Shown: positions 34,067-42,582 of the stretch, one piece after another
How positions within the stretch are numbered: the stretch's first letter is position 1
Layout of the letters: every line of letters starts with the position of its first letter
DNA from: Olsenella uli
GTDB lineage: Bacteria; Actinomycetota; Coriobacteriia; Coriobacteriales; Atopobiaceae
DNA length: 64,000 nucleotides
Direction of reading: 5' to 3'
NCBI RefSeq assembly: GCF_016899935.1
Contig: NZ_JACJJK010000003.1
Coordinates: forward strand, 62,001-126,000
Program-made: the position numbers and the translations under genes
Notes under the pieces: model-generated
Databases searched by the model: none
Told to the model about the DNA's origin: nothing
Seen by the model: the letters and a program-made list of their open reading frames with translations, nothing else

Positions 34067-35113
34067 ATGGACAAGAAGTCTATTGAGCAGTTTGATGAGA
34101 AGAACGACGAGCAGGTCTACGTATCTGTTCGCGAGACGCTGGAGTCTGCGCGCGGGAAGGTGGAGCGTGCTGTCAACAGCGCTATGGTCGAGGCGTACTG
34201 GGAGATTGGTCGCCAGATCGTGGAGGCAACGGGCGGGCGCGCTGAGTACGGGAAGCACTTGGTGCAGTATCTGGCGGAGAGACTGACAGCAGAGTATGGG
34301 AAGGGGTTTACTCAAAGGAACCTTTACCAGATGCAGCAGTTCTATCTGACGTTTCCAAAAGTGCACGCACTGCGTGCACGATTGAGCTGGACGCATTACC
34401 GCAGGTTGATGCGCATTCCTAACCAGGAGCAGCGTGAGTTCTACATGAACGCTGCGGCTGACGAGCACTGGACTTCTCGTCAGCTCGACCATCAGATTGC
34501 GACGTTCTACCGCGAGCGCCTGCTCTCCTCGCAGGGCGAGAAGCGCGAGCTTATCCGCTCCGAGATTCAGCGCACAGAGCCGGTGACGGCAGCGGACGAC
34601 TTCATCAAGGACCCATACGTCCTGGACTTCCTTGATTTGGGCGGTCGGACAGATTTTGACGAGCATCAGCTTGAGCAGGCGCTCATGACGCGGCTTCAGG
34701 AGTTCATGCTTGAGTTGGGGCGCGGGTTCGCCTTCGTTGGCCGCCAGTACCGGCTCGACGGCGAGCAGGCGAGCTACTACGTTGAGCTTGTCTTCTATAA
34801 CATCAAGCTCAAGTGCTACGTGCTCATCGAGCTCAAGACTCGCCCGCTCAATTCCAAGGACGTGGGCCAGATGGACTTCTACGTCCGGCTGTTCAACGAG
34901 AAGTACGCGGGTACTGACGATAACCCGACCATCGGTCTCATACTCTGCTCGAGCTCCGACCGGACGGTGGCCAAGTACTCCGCGCTTGCGGATGGCAAGG
35001 GGCTCTTCGCGTCGAGCTACGTCACGTGCCTGCCCACCGAGGAGGAGCTGACCGACGCCCTCGAGCCAACGCGCCGTGCGATCGCGGAGGCCCGCGCGGA
35101 GCGAGAGGAGTGA
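34067..35113 (+). CDS. YhcG/DUF1016-type PD-(D/E)XK nuclease
   Basis: 348 residues, ATG after GGGGGTTCAGCT. Residues 15-150 are the DUF1016 N-terminal domain (VERAVNSAMVEAYWEIGRQIVE, LTAEYGKGFTQRNLYQMQQFY, LSWTHYRRLMRI). The C-terminal nuclease has SYYVELVFYNIKLKCYVLIELK, i.e. an acidic residue followed by E-x-K, and the QMDFYVRLFNE helix. The family occurs in restriction-modification and defence islands and in phage-related DNA repair. Behind a LexA-like box and a structured leader, so probably DNA-damage induced. Confidence 0.9.
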   Translation: MDKKSIEQFDEKNDEQVYVSVRETLESARGKVERAVNSAMVEAYWEIGRQIVEATGGRAEYGKHLVQYLAERLTAEYGKGFTQRNLYQMQQFYLTFPKVHALRARLSWTHYRRLMRIPNQEQREFYMNAAADEHWTSRQLDHQIATFYRERLLSSQGEKRELIRSEIQRTEPVTAADDFIKDPYVLDFLDLGGRTDFDEHQLEQALMTRLQEFMLELGRGFAFVGRQYRLDGEQASYYVELVFYNIKLKCYVLIELKTRPLNSKDVGQMDFYVRLFNEKYAGTDDNPTIGLILCSSSDRTVAKYSALADGKGLFASSYVTCLPTEEELTDALEPTRRAIAEARAEREE

Positions 35114-35119
35114 GGGGGA

Positions 35120-35608
35120 CTACAGGTCCACCACGCGGACATCGTGGCCGTGCCCGTGCAGAAGCCCGATTAGGTCAGCCGTGGCCAGAAGGACCGTCGC
35201 GGTGTTGTCGCAGGGGTGCACGGTCAGTCGTCCCGCGTCAACGAGCGCCTGGTCCAGCACGAACTCCACGCGCCCCTCGGCGTCGTTCAGCGCGCCGAGT
35301 GGCGTGACGGAGCCCGGCACCAGGCCGAGCATCGCCCGCAGGTCCTGCTCGCTCGCAAACGAGAGCCGCCGCGAACCCAGCCGCTCCTGGATCTCCCGCA
35401 GCGGGACGTTCTTCTCGTCCGGAAGGCACACGAGGTAGTACGCACGGTGCTTGTCGTCCCGCAGGAAGAGGTTCTTGGCGCCCAGTTCGCGGTGGGGGAT
35501 GCCCGCGGCCACGGCCTCCGCCACGGTGAAGACCGCCTCGTGCTCGTAGAGCTCGTAGGCAATCCCCGCGCGGTCCAGCAGCTCCAGCGTCTCGACCTTC
35601 CCGTACAT
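35120..35608 (-). CDS. YbaK/ProX-type aminoacyl-tRNA editing protein
   Basis: 162 residues from MYGKVETLELLDRAGIAYELYEHEAVFTVAEA, Shine-Dalgarno GGGAGGACACT. The family blocks HRELGAKNLFLRDDKHRAYYLVCLP, KNVPLREIQERLGSRRLSFAS and LGLVPGSVTPLGALND are all present, including the Lys and the GxxxP loop of the editing site. Such free-standing proteins hydrolyse mischarged Ala/Cys-tRNA(Pro) in the cytoplasm. Convergent with the nuclease gene, six bases apart; the island ends here. Confidence 0.92.
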   Translation of the reverse strand: MYGKVETLELLDRAGIAYELYEHEAVFTVAEAVAAGIPHRELGAKNLFLRDDKHRAYYLVCLPDEKNVPLREIQERLGSRRLSFASEQDLRAMLGLVPGSVTPLGALNDAEGRVEFVLDQALVDAGRLTVHPCDNTATVLLATADLIGLLHGHGHDVRVVDL

Positions 35609-35662
35609 AGTGTCCTCCCGCAGCGCTACCATGTGGCCAGGCAAACGACGTCAGGAGACAGT

Positions 35663-37168
35663 ATGGCAGACGAGCAGAACGTCCAGCAGCAGGCAGCCAA
35701 GACGGCGGACGAGGTGATCACCGTCCCGGCCGAGGGGCGCCCGGACCTCCCGGCGTCTGCCAGCAAGGACCTCACCTGGAAGGCAGCCGGCCAGCGCATC
35801 GACTACACGGCCACGGCCGCCTACCTCGACGTCCGCACGGACACCGGCTCGCTCATCGGTAAGATGTTCAGCCTCTCCTACGTGGCCAAGTCCGAGGGCG
35901 AGAACGCCACCGAAGCCGCCGCCCGCCCCGTGACCTTCTGCTACAACGGTGGGCCGGGCAGCTCGTCCGTGCCCGTGAACCTGGGTGGAATCGGCCCGCG
36001 CCGCGTGGCCACGGACGGCACCGCGCACCTCGGCCTGCCCGCGCACGTGGAGGACAGCCCCCACACGCTCCTGCGCCAGAGCGACCTCGTCTTCCTGGAC
36101 GCGCTCGGCACCGGCTACTCCGCCATCGCCGAGGGCGTGGACCCCAAGACCGTCTGGGGCGTGGACGGCGACGCGGACGCCTTTGCCCGCGCGATCGTGG
36201 CGTGGCTCACGGCCAACCACCGCTGGGGCTCGCCGGTCTACCTCTTTGGCGAGTCCTACGGCACCATCCGCAACGCCGTTCTCATGCGCGTCCTGGGCGA
36301 GAAGAGCGTGCCCGTGCGCGGCGTCATCATGCTCTCCGCGATTTTCGACTGGGTGCAGACCCTCCCCGGCGAGGACCTCTACTACCTGGGCATGCTGCCC
36401 ACCTTTGCGGCGACGGCCCGCTACTTCGGCCGTGCCGGCACGGGCACGGCCGAGGTCCAGTGGTTCGAGGACGCGATGGACTTCACCGAGCGCGTCTACG
36501 CCCCGGCCCTCCTGCGCGGCGACCGCCTGCCCGCGCGCGAGAAGGCCTCCGTGGCGCGGCGCATCTCCAAGCTGATCGGTCTTCCCGCCGAGCAGATCGA
36601 GCGCGCCAACCTGCGCATTGACCTGGACACCTTCCGCCGGAGCCTGCTCGCGGACGAGGGCCTGGTCACGGGGCGCCTGGACATGCGCTTCACCTCGGCC
36701 GCGCCGCTGCCGGTCCAGGGCTCCACGGCCTTCTTCGCCGCGGAGGACCCGGCCGACGACGCGGTGGAGAGTGTCTGGCACGCCGCCTTCCGCGCGCACC
36801 TCGACGAGATCGGCTTTGCCGGTGCGCCCACCTACCTCGTGAGCAACTACGGCAAGGTGGGTGTGGCCTGGAACTGGACGCACGAGGAGCCCGGCACGGA
36901 GGAGCCCGCCACCGCGCCCAACGTCACCTACGACATCGCCGTGGCCATGAAGCGCAACCCCACGATGCGCCTGCTCATCCTCGGCGGCCGCTACGACGCG
37001 GCGACCACCTACTGGAACGTGGTGCACGACATGTCCTGCCTGTTCCTGCCGCCCGCCCTCAAGGAGCGCGTGAGCTACAAGCTCTATGGCTGCGGACACA
37101 TGGCCTACGTCGACGTGCCCACGCTCGAGGCCATGGGCGCCGACCTTGCGGAGTTCTACGCGCTGTAG
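35663..37168 (+). CDS. S10-family serine carboxypeptidase-like protein
   Basis: 501 residues; ATG 35663 after AGGAGACAGT. S10 hallmarks: FCYNGGPGSSSVPVNLG (oxyanion region), LDALGTGYS, YLFGESYGT with the nucleophile Ser near residue 200, then LLILGGRYDAATT with the catalytic Asp and GCGHMAYVD with the His. There is no signal peptide, so the enzyme is expected in the cytoplasm, unlike eukaryotic S10 enzymes. Probably degrades peptides from the C-terminus. A single-gene unit followed by a hairpin at 37195-37264. Confidence 0.9.
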   Translation: MADEQNVQQQAAKTADEVITVPAEGRPDLPASASKDLTWKAAGQRIDYTATAAYLDVRTDTGSLIGKMFSLSYVAKSEGENATEAAARPVTFCYNGGPGSSSVPVNLGGIGPRRVATDGTAHLGLPAHVEDSPHTLLRQSDLVFLDALGTGYSAIAEGVDPKTVWGVDGDADAFARAIVAWLTANHRWGSPVYLFGESYGTIRNAVLMRVLGEKSVPVRGVIMLSAIFDWVQTLPGEDLYYLGMLPTFAATARYFGRAGTGTAEVQWFEDAMDFTERVYAPALLRGDRLPAREKASVARRISKLIGLPAEQIERANLRIDLDTFRRSLLADEGLVTGRLDMRFTSAAPLPVQGSTAFFAAEDPADDAVESVWHAAFRAHLDEIGFAGAPTYLVSNYGKVGVAWNWTHEEPGTEEPATAPNVTYDIAVAMKRNPTMRLLILGGRYDAATTYWNVVHDMSCLFLPPALKERVSYKLYGCGHMAYVDVPTLEAMGADLAEFYAL

Positions 37169-37194
37169 GACCGCTCTTCTCGGCTGGCTGGCTC

Positions 37195-37264
37195 GCTCAG
37201 GTGGAGCAGACAGACGTTTTGAGGCCCGCGGCAGGCCAAAAACGTCGGTTCGCTCCACTTGAGC
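37195..37264. terminator. Inverted repeat between convergent genes
   Basis: GCTCAGGTGGAGC (37195-37207) and GCTCCACTTGAGC (37252-37264) pair with one mismatch, enclosing inner arms ACGTTTT/AAAACGT and GGCC. Sits between the S10 gene (+) and the UPF0173 gene (-); likely a bidirectional terminator. A GGCGAGAAGAACG word lies at 37283-37295 in the same gap. Confidence 0.55.
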
Positions 37265-37307
37265 CGGGCGGCCCGGGCGGCGGGCGAGAAGAACGTCCCG
37301 TCGCAGG

Positions 37308-37970
37308 CTAGCGCTCGAGCTTCCTGACGACCGCGATCGCGGGGTCAACGGCGGCGGCAAAGGCGTCGAAGTCGGCGTAGGTGCCGACGATGCTGCCGTA
37401 GTGGGTGGGCACCACGGCGCGCGGGCGCAGCGCGTTCACGAAGGCCGCCGCCTGGCGCGCGTCCATCGTGTACGTCCCGCCGATCGGCACGAGCGCGACG
37501 TCGCAGCTCACGGCCTCGTTGTCGGCGTTCTGGTCCGTGTCGCCGGAGACGTAGTAGCGCGTGGGCTCGCCGTCGAGCGTGACCACGTAGCCCAGCCAGC
37601 CGTTGGCCTGCGGGTGCATGCCCAGGCGCTCGGGCTCCACGTTGTAGGCGGGCACGGCCTCCACGGTAAGTCCCGGCAGCTCGAGCTTCTCGCCCGCGCG
37701 CAGGAGGTGCGTCGCGGCGGCGCCCAGCCCCGCGACCTCGCCCGCCATGCTCGCCGGTGCCACGACCACGGTCTTCTCGCCCGCCACGCGCGCGTAGTCC
37801 TCGGGCGAGAGGTGGTCGTAGTGGGCGTGGGTGATCAGCACGTAGTCCGCGTCGTGCGCGGCCTCGGCGTCGGTGAGCGCAAACGGGTCGAAGTAGGCAA
37901 CGGTGCCCGCCGCGCCGACGATCCGGACGGCGCTCTGGGTGAACACGCGGACGTTCTCGAGGCTCTTCAT
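37308..37970 (-). CDS. UPF0173 metal-dependent hydrolase (metallo-beta-lactamase fold)
   Basis: 220 residues, Shine-Dalgarno GGAGGGGAG. The metal site reads THAHYDHLS, followed by later ligands in GDTDQN (Asp) and PTHYGSIVG (His). The family is annotated UPF0173, a small MBL-fold hydrolase found in most bacteria, with no settled substrate. Divergent from the flavin reductase gene 57 bp away; a TATAAT at 37985-37990 in the gap probably serves the latter. Confidence 0.9.
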   Translation of the reverse strand: MKSLENVRVFTQSAVRIVGAAGTVAYFDPFALTDAEAAHDADYVLITHAHYDHLSPEDYARVAGEKTVVVAPASMAGEVAGLGAAATHLLRAGEKLELPGLTVEAVPAYNVEPERLGMHPQANGWLGYVVTLDGEPTRYYVSGDTDQNADNEAVSCDVALVPIGGTYTMDARQAAAFVNALRPRAVVPTHYGSIVGTYADFDAFAAAVDPAIAVVRKLER

Positions 37971-38027
37971 GGCGGCTCCCCTCCTATAATCGGGTCAACC
38001 AGATTCTACGTTGAGCCGGAGGCCATC

Positions 38028-38555
38028 ATGCGCGAGAAGATCGACGTCACCGAGTACGCGCCCACCATCCTGCGCGAGCTGCCGCGCGGCGTGCTGCTCA
38101 CCGCCCGGGCGGACGGCCGTGCCAACCCGATGACCATAGGCTGGGGCACGCTGGGCGTCGAGTGGGGCACGCAGCTCTTCGTGGCGTACGTCCGCAGCAG
38201 CCGCTTCACCTACGGCCTGCTGGAGCGCTCCGGCGAGTTCACGGTCAGCGTGCCCCTGTTCACGGGCGAGAAGGACCACGACCAGCGTGTCCGCCAGATC
38301 CTCGCCGTGTGCGGGTCCAAGAGCGGCCGCGACCTGGACAAGGTGGCCGAGCTCGGCCTCACGCTCGTGGAGGGCGAGAAGGTCGGTGCGCCTGCCGTCG
38401 CGGAGCTGCCGCTCACCCTGGAGTGCCGCGTGCTCTACGAGCGGGAGCAGGAACCGGCCCTGCTGCGGGACGACCTGTGCGACCGCTACTACGCCGACGA
38501 CGCCCCGCACACCGCCTACTACGCGGAGATCGTGAGCGCCTACGTCCTGAGGTAG
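38028..38555 (+). CDS. Flavin reductase family protein
   Basis: 175 residues from MREKIDVTEYAPTIL, start supported by GAGCCGGAGG eight bases ahead. GVLLTARADGRANPMTIGWGTLG is the FMN-binding start of the flavin-reductase-like (FMN-binding split barrel) fold, and RFTYGLLERSGEFTVSVP a second conserved block. A TATAAT at 37985-37990 fits its promoter. Related in fold to the protein at 60473. Electron partner unknown. Confidence 0.87.
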   Translation: MREKIDVTEYAPTILRELPRGVLLTARADGRANPMTIGWGTLGVEWGTQLFVAYVRSSRFTYGLLERSGEFTVSVPLFTGEKDHDQRVRQILAVCGSKSGRDLDKVAELGLTLVEGEKVGAPAVAELPLTLECRVLYEREQEPALLRDDLCDRYYADDAPHTAYYAEIVSAYVLR

Positions 38556-38584
38556 CCGGGACGCGACGCCCGGGCGCGCGCCCG

Positions 38585-39574
38585 TCAGGCCATCCGCGCC
38601 CGGATGTCGGCGAGGAGCCTCGCGCAGCGCAGCGAGGTCGCGTGCGGCATGACGGGGGACTCGGCCGCGCCCGCGAGCACGAGTCCCACGAAGTGCTCGA
38701 GCTCGCCGTAGAGGTCGTCCACGGGATAGGGGAGGTCCAGCTCGACGGGCTTCTCGCCCGCGCGCTCGAGCCGCGCGTGCTGGGGCCGGTGCATCTCGTC
38801 CACGACGATGCGGCCCTCCGTGCCCACGAGGACGGTGTCCCTCGGGCTGCCCTGGTCGCAGGCGGTGAGCAGCCGCGCGGTCACGTCGCCCGCGCGCAGC
38901 TCGGCGTCCGCGAACGTGTCCACGCCGTGCGACCAGCGCGCCCGCGCGACCACAACCTCGATGGGGCTCGTCAGATAGTCGTCCAGCCATGCGGCGCCGT
39001 AGATGCCCGAGTCGAGCAGGTTGCCGCCGCCCACGGGGTCGGACATATAGTCCACGCCGCTCGCCACGCGGTCCCCCATGTCGCTGCAGAGCCGGGTCTC
39101 CACGCGCGTCAGACGCCCGATCGCGCTGGCGTCCACCAGCTCGCGGACGCGCCGGTAAAGCGGCTCAAAGCGCGTCTTGGTCCCCTCCATGAGGAGCGAC
39201 CCCGTCTCGGCGGCAACGCGGACCAGCCGCTCCGTCTCCGTCACGTTTGTGCACAGGGGCTTCTCGCAGAGCACGGCCCTGCCGGCGCGCAGGGCCGCGA
39301 CGGACCACTCGAGGTGCAGGGCCGGCGGCAGCGCCACGTAGACCGCGTCCACGTCCGGCCGGGCGAGAAGCGCGGCGTGCGCGGAGCCGGCCACGCCGCC
39401 GAGCGCCTCGTCGGAGAGAGTGCCGTCCTCTTCCACGCCGTGCGCGGCCGCGAACGCCTCCGCCTTGGCGGCGCTCCGGCAGCTGATCGCCACGAGCTCG
39501 GAGCGCGGCTCGCGCGCGAGACTGCGCGCGAAGCGCTGCGCGATCCTGCCCGCCCCGACGATTCCCCAGCGCAC
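38585..39574 (-). CDS. Gfo/Idh/MocA-family NAD(P)-dependent oxidoreductase
   Basis: 329 residues beginning with GTG at 39574 (VRWGIVGAGRIAQRF), the only start that places the dinucleotide-binding GxGxxA at the N-terminus; GAGAGGG precedes it. VLCEKPLCTNVTE carries the EKP motif typical of the family, and VGGGNLLDSGIYGA its substrate-domain counterpart with the usual D-x-G. Probably oxidises a sugar, inositol or dihydrodiol-like substrate. 110 bp from the convergent-orientated LysR stop; no clear operon partners. Confidence 0.9.
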   Translation of the reverse strand: MRWGIVGAGRIAQRFARSLAREPRSELVAISCRSAAKAEAFAAAHGVEEDGTLSDEALGGVAGSAHAALLARPDVDAVYVALPPALHLEWSVAALRAGRAVLCEKPLCTNVTETERLVRVAAETGSLLMEGTKTRFEPLYRRVRELVDASAIGRLTRVETRLCSDMGDRVASGVDYMSDPVGGGNLLDSGIYGAAWLDDYLTSPIEVVVARARWSHGVDTFADAELRAGDVTARLLTACDQGSPRDTVLVGTEGRIVVDEMHRPQHARLERAGEKPVELDLPYPVDDLYGELEHFVGLVLAGAAESPVMPHATSLRCARLLADIRARMA

Positions 39575-39684
39575 GACCCTCTCTCCCACGGCACCCTCCC
39601 CACGACCGGCCGTCGGGGACCATTGTCGCACGTGCCCGTGACGTGCGGCGGGACAAACGGGTCCGCCCTCGTGCCGCCTCCGTC

Positions 39685-40608
39685 TCAGGCGGCGTCCTCG
39701 GAGCTCAGGATGTGCTTCATGCGCGAGAACTCGTTGCGGCAGAACTGGTCGAGCCGCTCCGCCTCCGGTCGGCGCGCCCCCTCGGGCATCACCAGGCACA
39801 CGGGGATCGGCGGGGCGTCGTCGGGGTCGAGGTCGTGCATCATGGCGAAGGGCTTGATGCTGAGCGCCTTGAGGTTGACGCCCATGATGAACCCGTCCCG
39901 ATTCTCCAGGAAGTCGACGACTCCCTCGTTCGTCTCGACTCGGGCGAGCGGCGACGCCAGCCCGCGCCGGCGACAGGTGACGAGGATCGTGTCGTTGAAG
40001 CCGTCGATTGCGTCGGACCAGAGCACGGGGTAGGGGGCAAGGTCGTCGAAGGAGAGTCGCCGTCTGTCGCGCAGGGGATGGTGGCGCCCCATGAAGACGC
40101 CCGGGGTCACGGTGCCGATCGGGGCGCAGACGCAGCCGGGCGCGTCGAGCCGCCCGATCGTGAACAGGGCGTCGATGCGCCCCGTCCGGAGGTCGGCGAG
40201 CGCCCGGTCTCCCAGCTCGAGGGAGAGGCGCGTGTTCACCTTGAGCGCGTGCGTCATGAGGCGGGAGACGACCCCGCAGATGAATCCGTGCTTGGAGAAG
40301 GGTGGCGCCACGAGGGCGACCCTGAGGTCGTCGCGCGCCGGGGGCTTCTCCTGCGGGGACGCGGCGAGCAGACGGAACGACTCGAAGCTCGCAACCGTCT
40401 CGCTCGCCGGCCCGAGCAGACGCTCGCCGAGGGGCGTGAGATGGATGCCCCGACCGTCGCGCACGAAGAGCTCCCCGCCGAGCTCCTCCTCGAGCTCGTG
40501 GATGGACTTGGAGACCGCCTGGACCGTCACGCCCTCCTCGCGTGCCGCCGCGGAGAAGCTTCCCATGCTCGCGGAACGGTAGAAGAACGTGAGCTGGCGG
40601 ATGTTCAT
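39685..40608 (-). CDS. LysR-family transcriptional regulator
   Basis: 307 residues, Shine-Dalgarno GGAGGACCG. The N-terminal winged helix MNIRQLTFFYRSASMGSFSAAAREEGVTVQAVSKSIHELEEELG is canonical (A-A-x-x-x-x-V-T-x-x-A-V-S). The effector domain follows from about residue 95. It lies between an oxidoreductase gene (downstream, same strand) and a small membrane protein (upstream, same strand, 31 bp from its stop), so co-transcription with the membrane protein is likely. Ligand unknown. Confidence 0.92.
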   Translation of the reverse strand: MNIRQLTFFYRSASMGSFSAAAREEGVTVQAVSKSIHELEEELGGELFVRDGRGIHLTPLGERLLGPASETVASFESFRLLAASPQEKPPARDDLRVALVAPPFSKHGFICGVVSRLMTHALKVNTRLSLELGDRALADLRTGRIDALFTIGRLDAPGCVCAPIGTVTPGVFMGRHHPLRDRRRLSFDDLAPYPVLWSDAIDGFNDTILVTCRRRGLASPLARVETNEGVVDFLENRDGFIMGVNLKALSIKPFAMMHDLDPDDAPPIPVCLVMPEGARRPEAERLDQFCRNEFSRMKHILSSEDAA

Positions 40609-40639
40609 GGCGGTCCTCCCGGGTTCCCGAAGGGCGCGC

Positions 40640-41047
40640 CTACGCGTCCTGCGCCTGCTTCATGGCGCGGGACGCGCTGACGATCGCGGTGAAGGCCACG
40701 GCGACGTAGAGGAGGTTGACCCAGATCGGCCCGCCGGTGCCGTCGCCGATCTTGAGGTAGACCTCGAAGAGGTTGACGAGGGTGAGGATGGTCGCGGCGA
40801 CGATGAAGGGCATGAGGCGCTTGGGACGCCCGGCGAGGGCGACGCCGAGGATGCCACAGACCAGCTCGAGCGTGCCGATGGCGCACAGGATGGCGGCCGA
40901 CGCGGCGATCATGGCCGCCTCGTCCTCGATGCCAAGATCGACGGTGGGGCCGAAGAACCAGGCGATGGCGGCCATTGCCAGCGAGGCGAGGCCGATGACG
41001 GCGAGGAAGATGCCGGTGCCCTTGACGATGGCGCACTCCTTGGACAT
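40640..41047 (-). CDS. Four-helix membrane protein
   Basis: 135 residues starting MSKECAIVKGTGIFLAVIG, Shine-Dalgarno GGAAGGACCCC. Four hydrophobic segments at about 10-32, 45-68, 76-97 and 105-125. The helix 1-2 loop GPTVDLGIEDEAAM is acidic. No family recognised beyond a DoxX-like general shape. Stop lies 31 bp ahead of the LysR gene on the same strand. Confidence 0.72.
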   Translation of the reverse strand: MSKECAIVKGTGIFLAVIGLASLAMAAIAWFFGPTVDLGIEDEAAMIAASAAILCAIGTLELVCGILGVALAGRPKRLMPFIVAATILTLVNLFEVYLKIGDGTGGPIWVNLLYVAVAFTAIVSASRAMKQAQDA

Positions 41048-41256
41048 GTGGGGTCCTTCCGCTTGTTCTCTGGACAAAACCGGGGAAGTATAGGCACGTG
41101 ACCTGCGAGGCGTCAAACGCATGCCCGCTGCCGGGCGCGACTTTCAACCAAAGATTGAGCATGGGGGGCAGGGGGCCGTGCGGCCTCGGGCGCAGGCTTC
41201 GGCCGGTAGAATCGTGCTGCCTGTCCGACCATGTCTCGATCTTTCGAGGAGCCCCT

Positions 41257-42582
41257 ATGACAGCCGAGAAGAAGACCCGGTCCGCCGAGACCCCGACGGA
41301 TGCGTCGGGCGAGAAGAACGTGTCGCTCGCCTATCGCCTCTACGGCCTCTTCTGCGCCCTTCTCGGCGCGTACACGCTCTTTGCGGTCGTCATCTTTGGC
41401 GCCCTGATGCTGTGGGCGCTCCAGACCGACCCGTCGCTCATCATCGTGGGCACCGACCCCACGCTGCCCGTGGTCCTTCTCGCCCTCTCCTGCGCGCTCA
41501 CCTTCGTCGACGGCGTCGCGCTGATCGTCTTTGGGCGCTCGCTGCGCAAGAGCCGGCGCCGTAACGCGGCGCGCTGGTCGCACGTCCTCATCGCGACGTC
41601 CGTCGTCCAGATCTTGCTCAAAATCATGGTGCAGGGCGTGGACACGACCCTCGTCCCCGACGCCGTCCAGCTCCTCCTGCTGATTGCGGTCTCTGTTACC
41701 GTGGACCCGTCCCTGCGCGAGGAGCGCGCCCTCAGGCGCCACGTGCGCGACATGGTGGAGCGCGAGGCGGCCGAGGAGGGCCTGCTCGGTCGCGACGTGG
41801 AGGGCAAGGGCTACATCGAGCTCAACTTCTTCAACCTGTTCTGGGTCTTCGTGATCTGCTGCGTGCTGGGCCTCGTGATCGAGACCGTCTATCACTTCGT
41901 GGTGGTGGTCCCCGGGGAGATCCAGGATCGCGCGGGCCTGCTCTTTGGCCCGTTCTCGCCGATCTACGGCTTTGGTGCGGTGCTCATGACCGTCGCGCTC
42001 AACCGCTTCTACAAGGCCAACCCTGCGATCATCTTTGTGGTCTCCGCCGTGATCGGTGGGCTCTTCGAGGCGGCGACGTCGCTCTTCATGGAGTTCGGCT
42101 TTGGCGCCGTGGCCTGGGACTACTCGGGCTCCACGATCTTCGGGCTCTTCCCCGACCCGATCGCGGTTATCTTTGGCGGCCGCACCTCCACGCTCTTCAT
42201 GTGCATGTGGGGCGTCCTCGGCTTTGTCTGGATCAAGCTCTGCCTGCCGTGGATGCTGCGCCTGATCAACCTGATCCCGTGGAAGATCCGCTACTCGTTC
42301 ACCGCGCTCTGCGCCGTCCTCATGCTGGTGAACGGCGTCATGACGCTCGAGGCGCTGGACTGCTGGTTCGAGCGGCTCTCCGGCATCCCGCAGACCACGC
42401 CCGTCGAGCGGTTCTACGCCGAGCACTATGACGACGCCTACATGGCGCACCGCTTCGAGTCCATGACGATCACTCCTGACGACTCGGCGCGCGTGGACGG
42501 CTCCAAGCTCGCCGCGTCCGTGGAGGTCGACGAGACGTATCTCGAGGACGCCGCGCAGGACACGTTCGAGGATGCCGCATGA
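41257..42582 (+). CDS. Putative ABC transporter permease (CmpB type)
   Basis: 441 residues; ATG 41257 after CGAGGAGCCCC, TAGAAT at 41209-41214 a possible -10. Seven to eight membrane helices. The C-terminal half carries the CmpB-type block: FNLFWVFVICCVLGLVIET, GLLFGPFSPIYGFGAVLMT, GLFEAATSLFMEFGFGAVAWDYSG and PWKIRYSFTALCAV. Such proteins are common in Gram-positive gut bacteria and are labelled putative ABC permeases, yet no ATPase gene is near here, so the name may mislead. The N-terminal linker includes a GEKNVS insert encoded by GGCGAGAAGAACG. Overlaps the lipase gene by four bases. Confidence 0.85.
   Translation: MTAEKKTRSAETPTDASGEKNVSLAYRLYGLFCALLGAYTLFAVVIFGALMLWALQTDPSLIIVGTDPTLPVVLLALSCALTFVDGVALIVFGRSLRKSRRRNAARWSHVLIATSVVQILLKIMVQGVDTTLVPDAVQLLLLIAVSVTVDPSLREERALRRHVRDMVEREAAEEGLLGRDVEGKGYIELNFFNLFWVFVICCVLGLVIETVYHFVVVVPGEIQDRAGLLFGPFSPIYGFGAVLMTVALNRFYKANPAIIFVVSAVIGGLFEAATSLFMEFGFGAVAWDYSGSTIFGLFPDPIAVIFGGRTSTLFMCMWGVLGFVWIKLCLPWMLRLINLIPWKIRYSFTALCAVLMLVNGVMTLEALDCWFERLSGIPQTTPVERFYAEHYDDAYMAHRFESMTITPDDSARVDGSKLAASVEVDETYLEDAAQDTFEDAA

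Noticed and set aside
41257-42582. Complete ABC transporter at the CmpB-type gene
   Set aside because: No ATPase or binding-protein gene adjoins it; only the membrane protein is supported.
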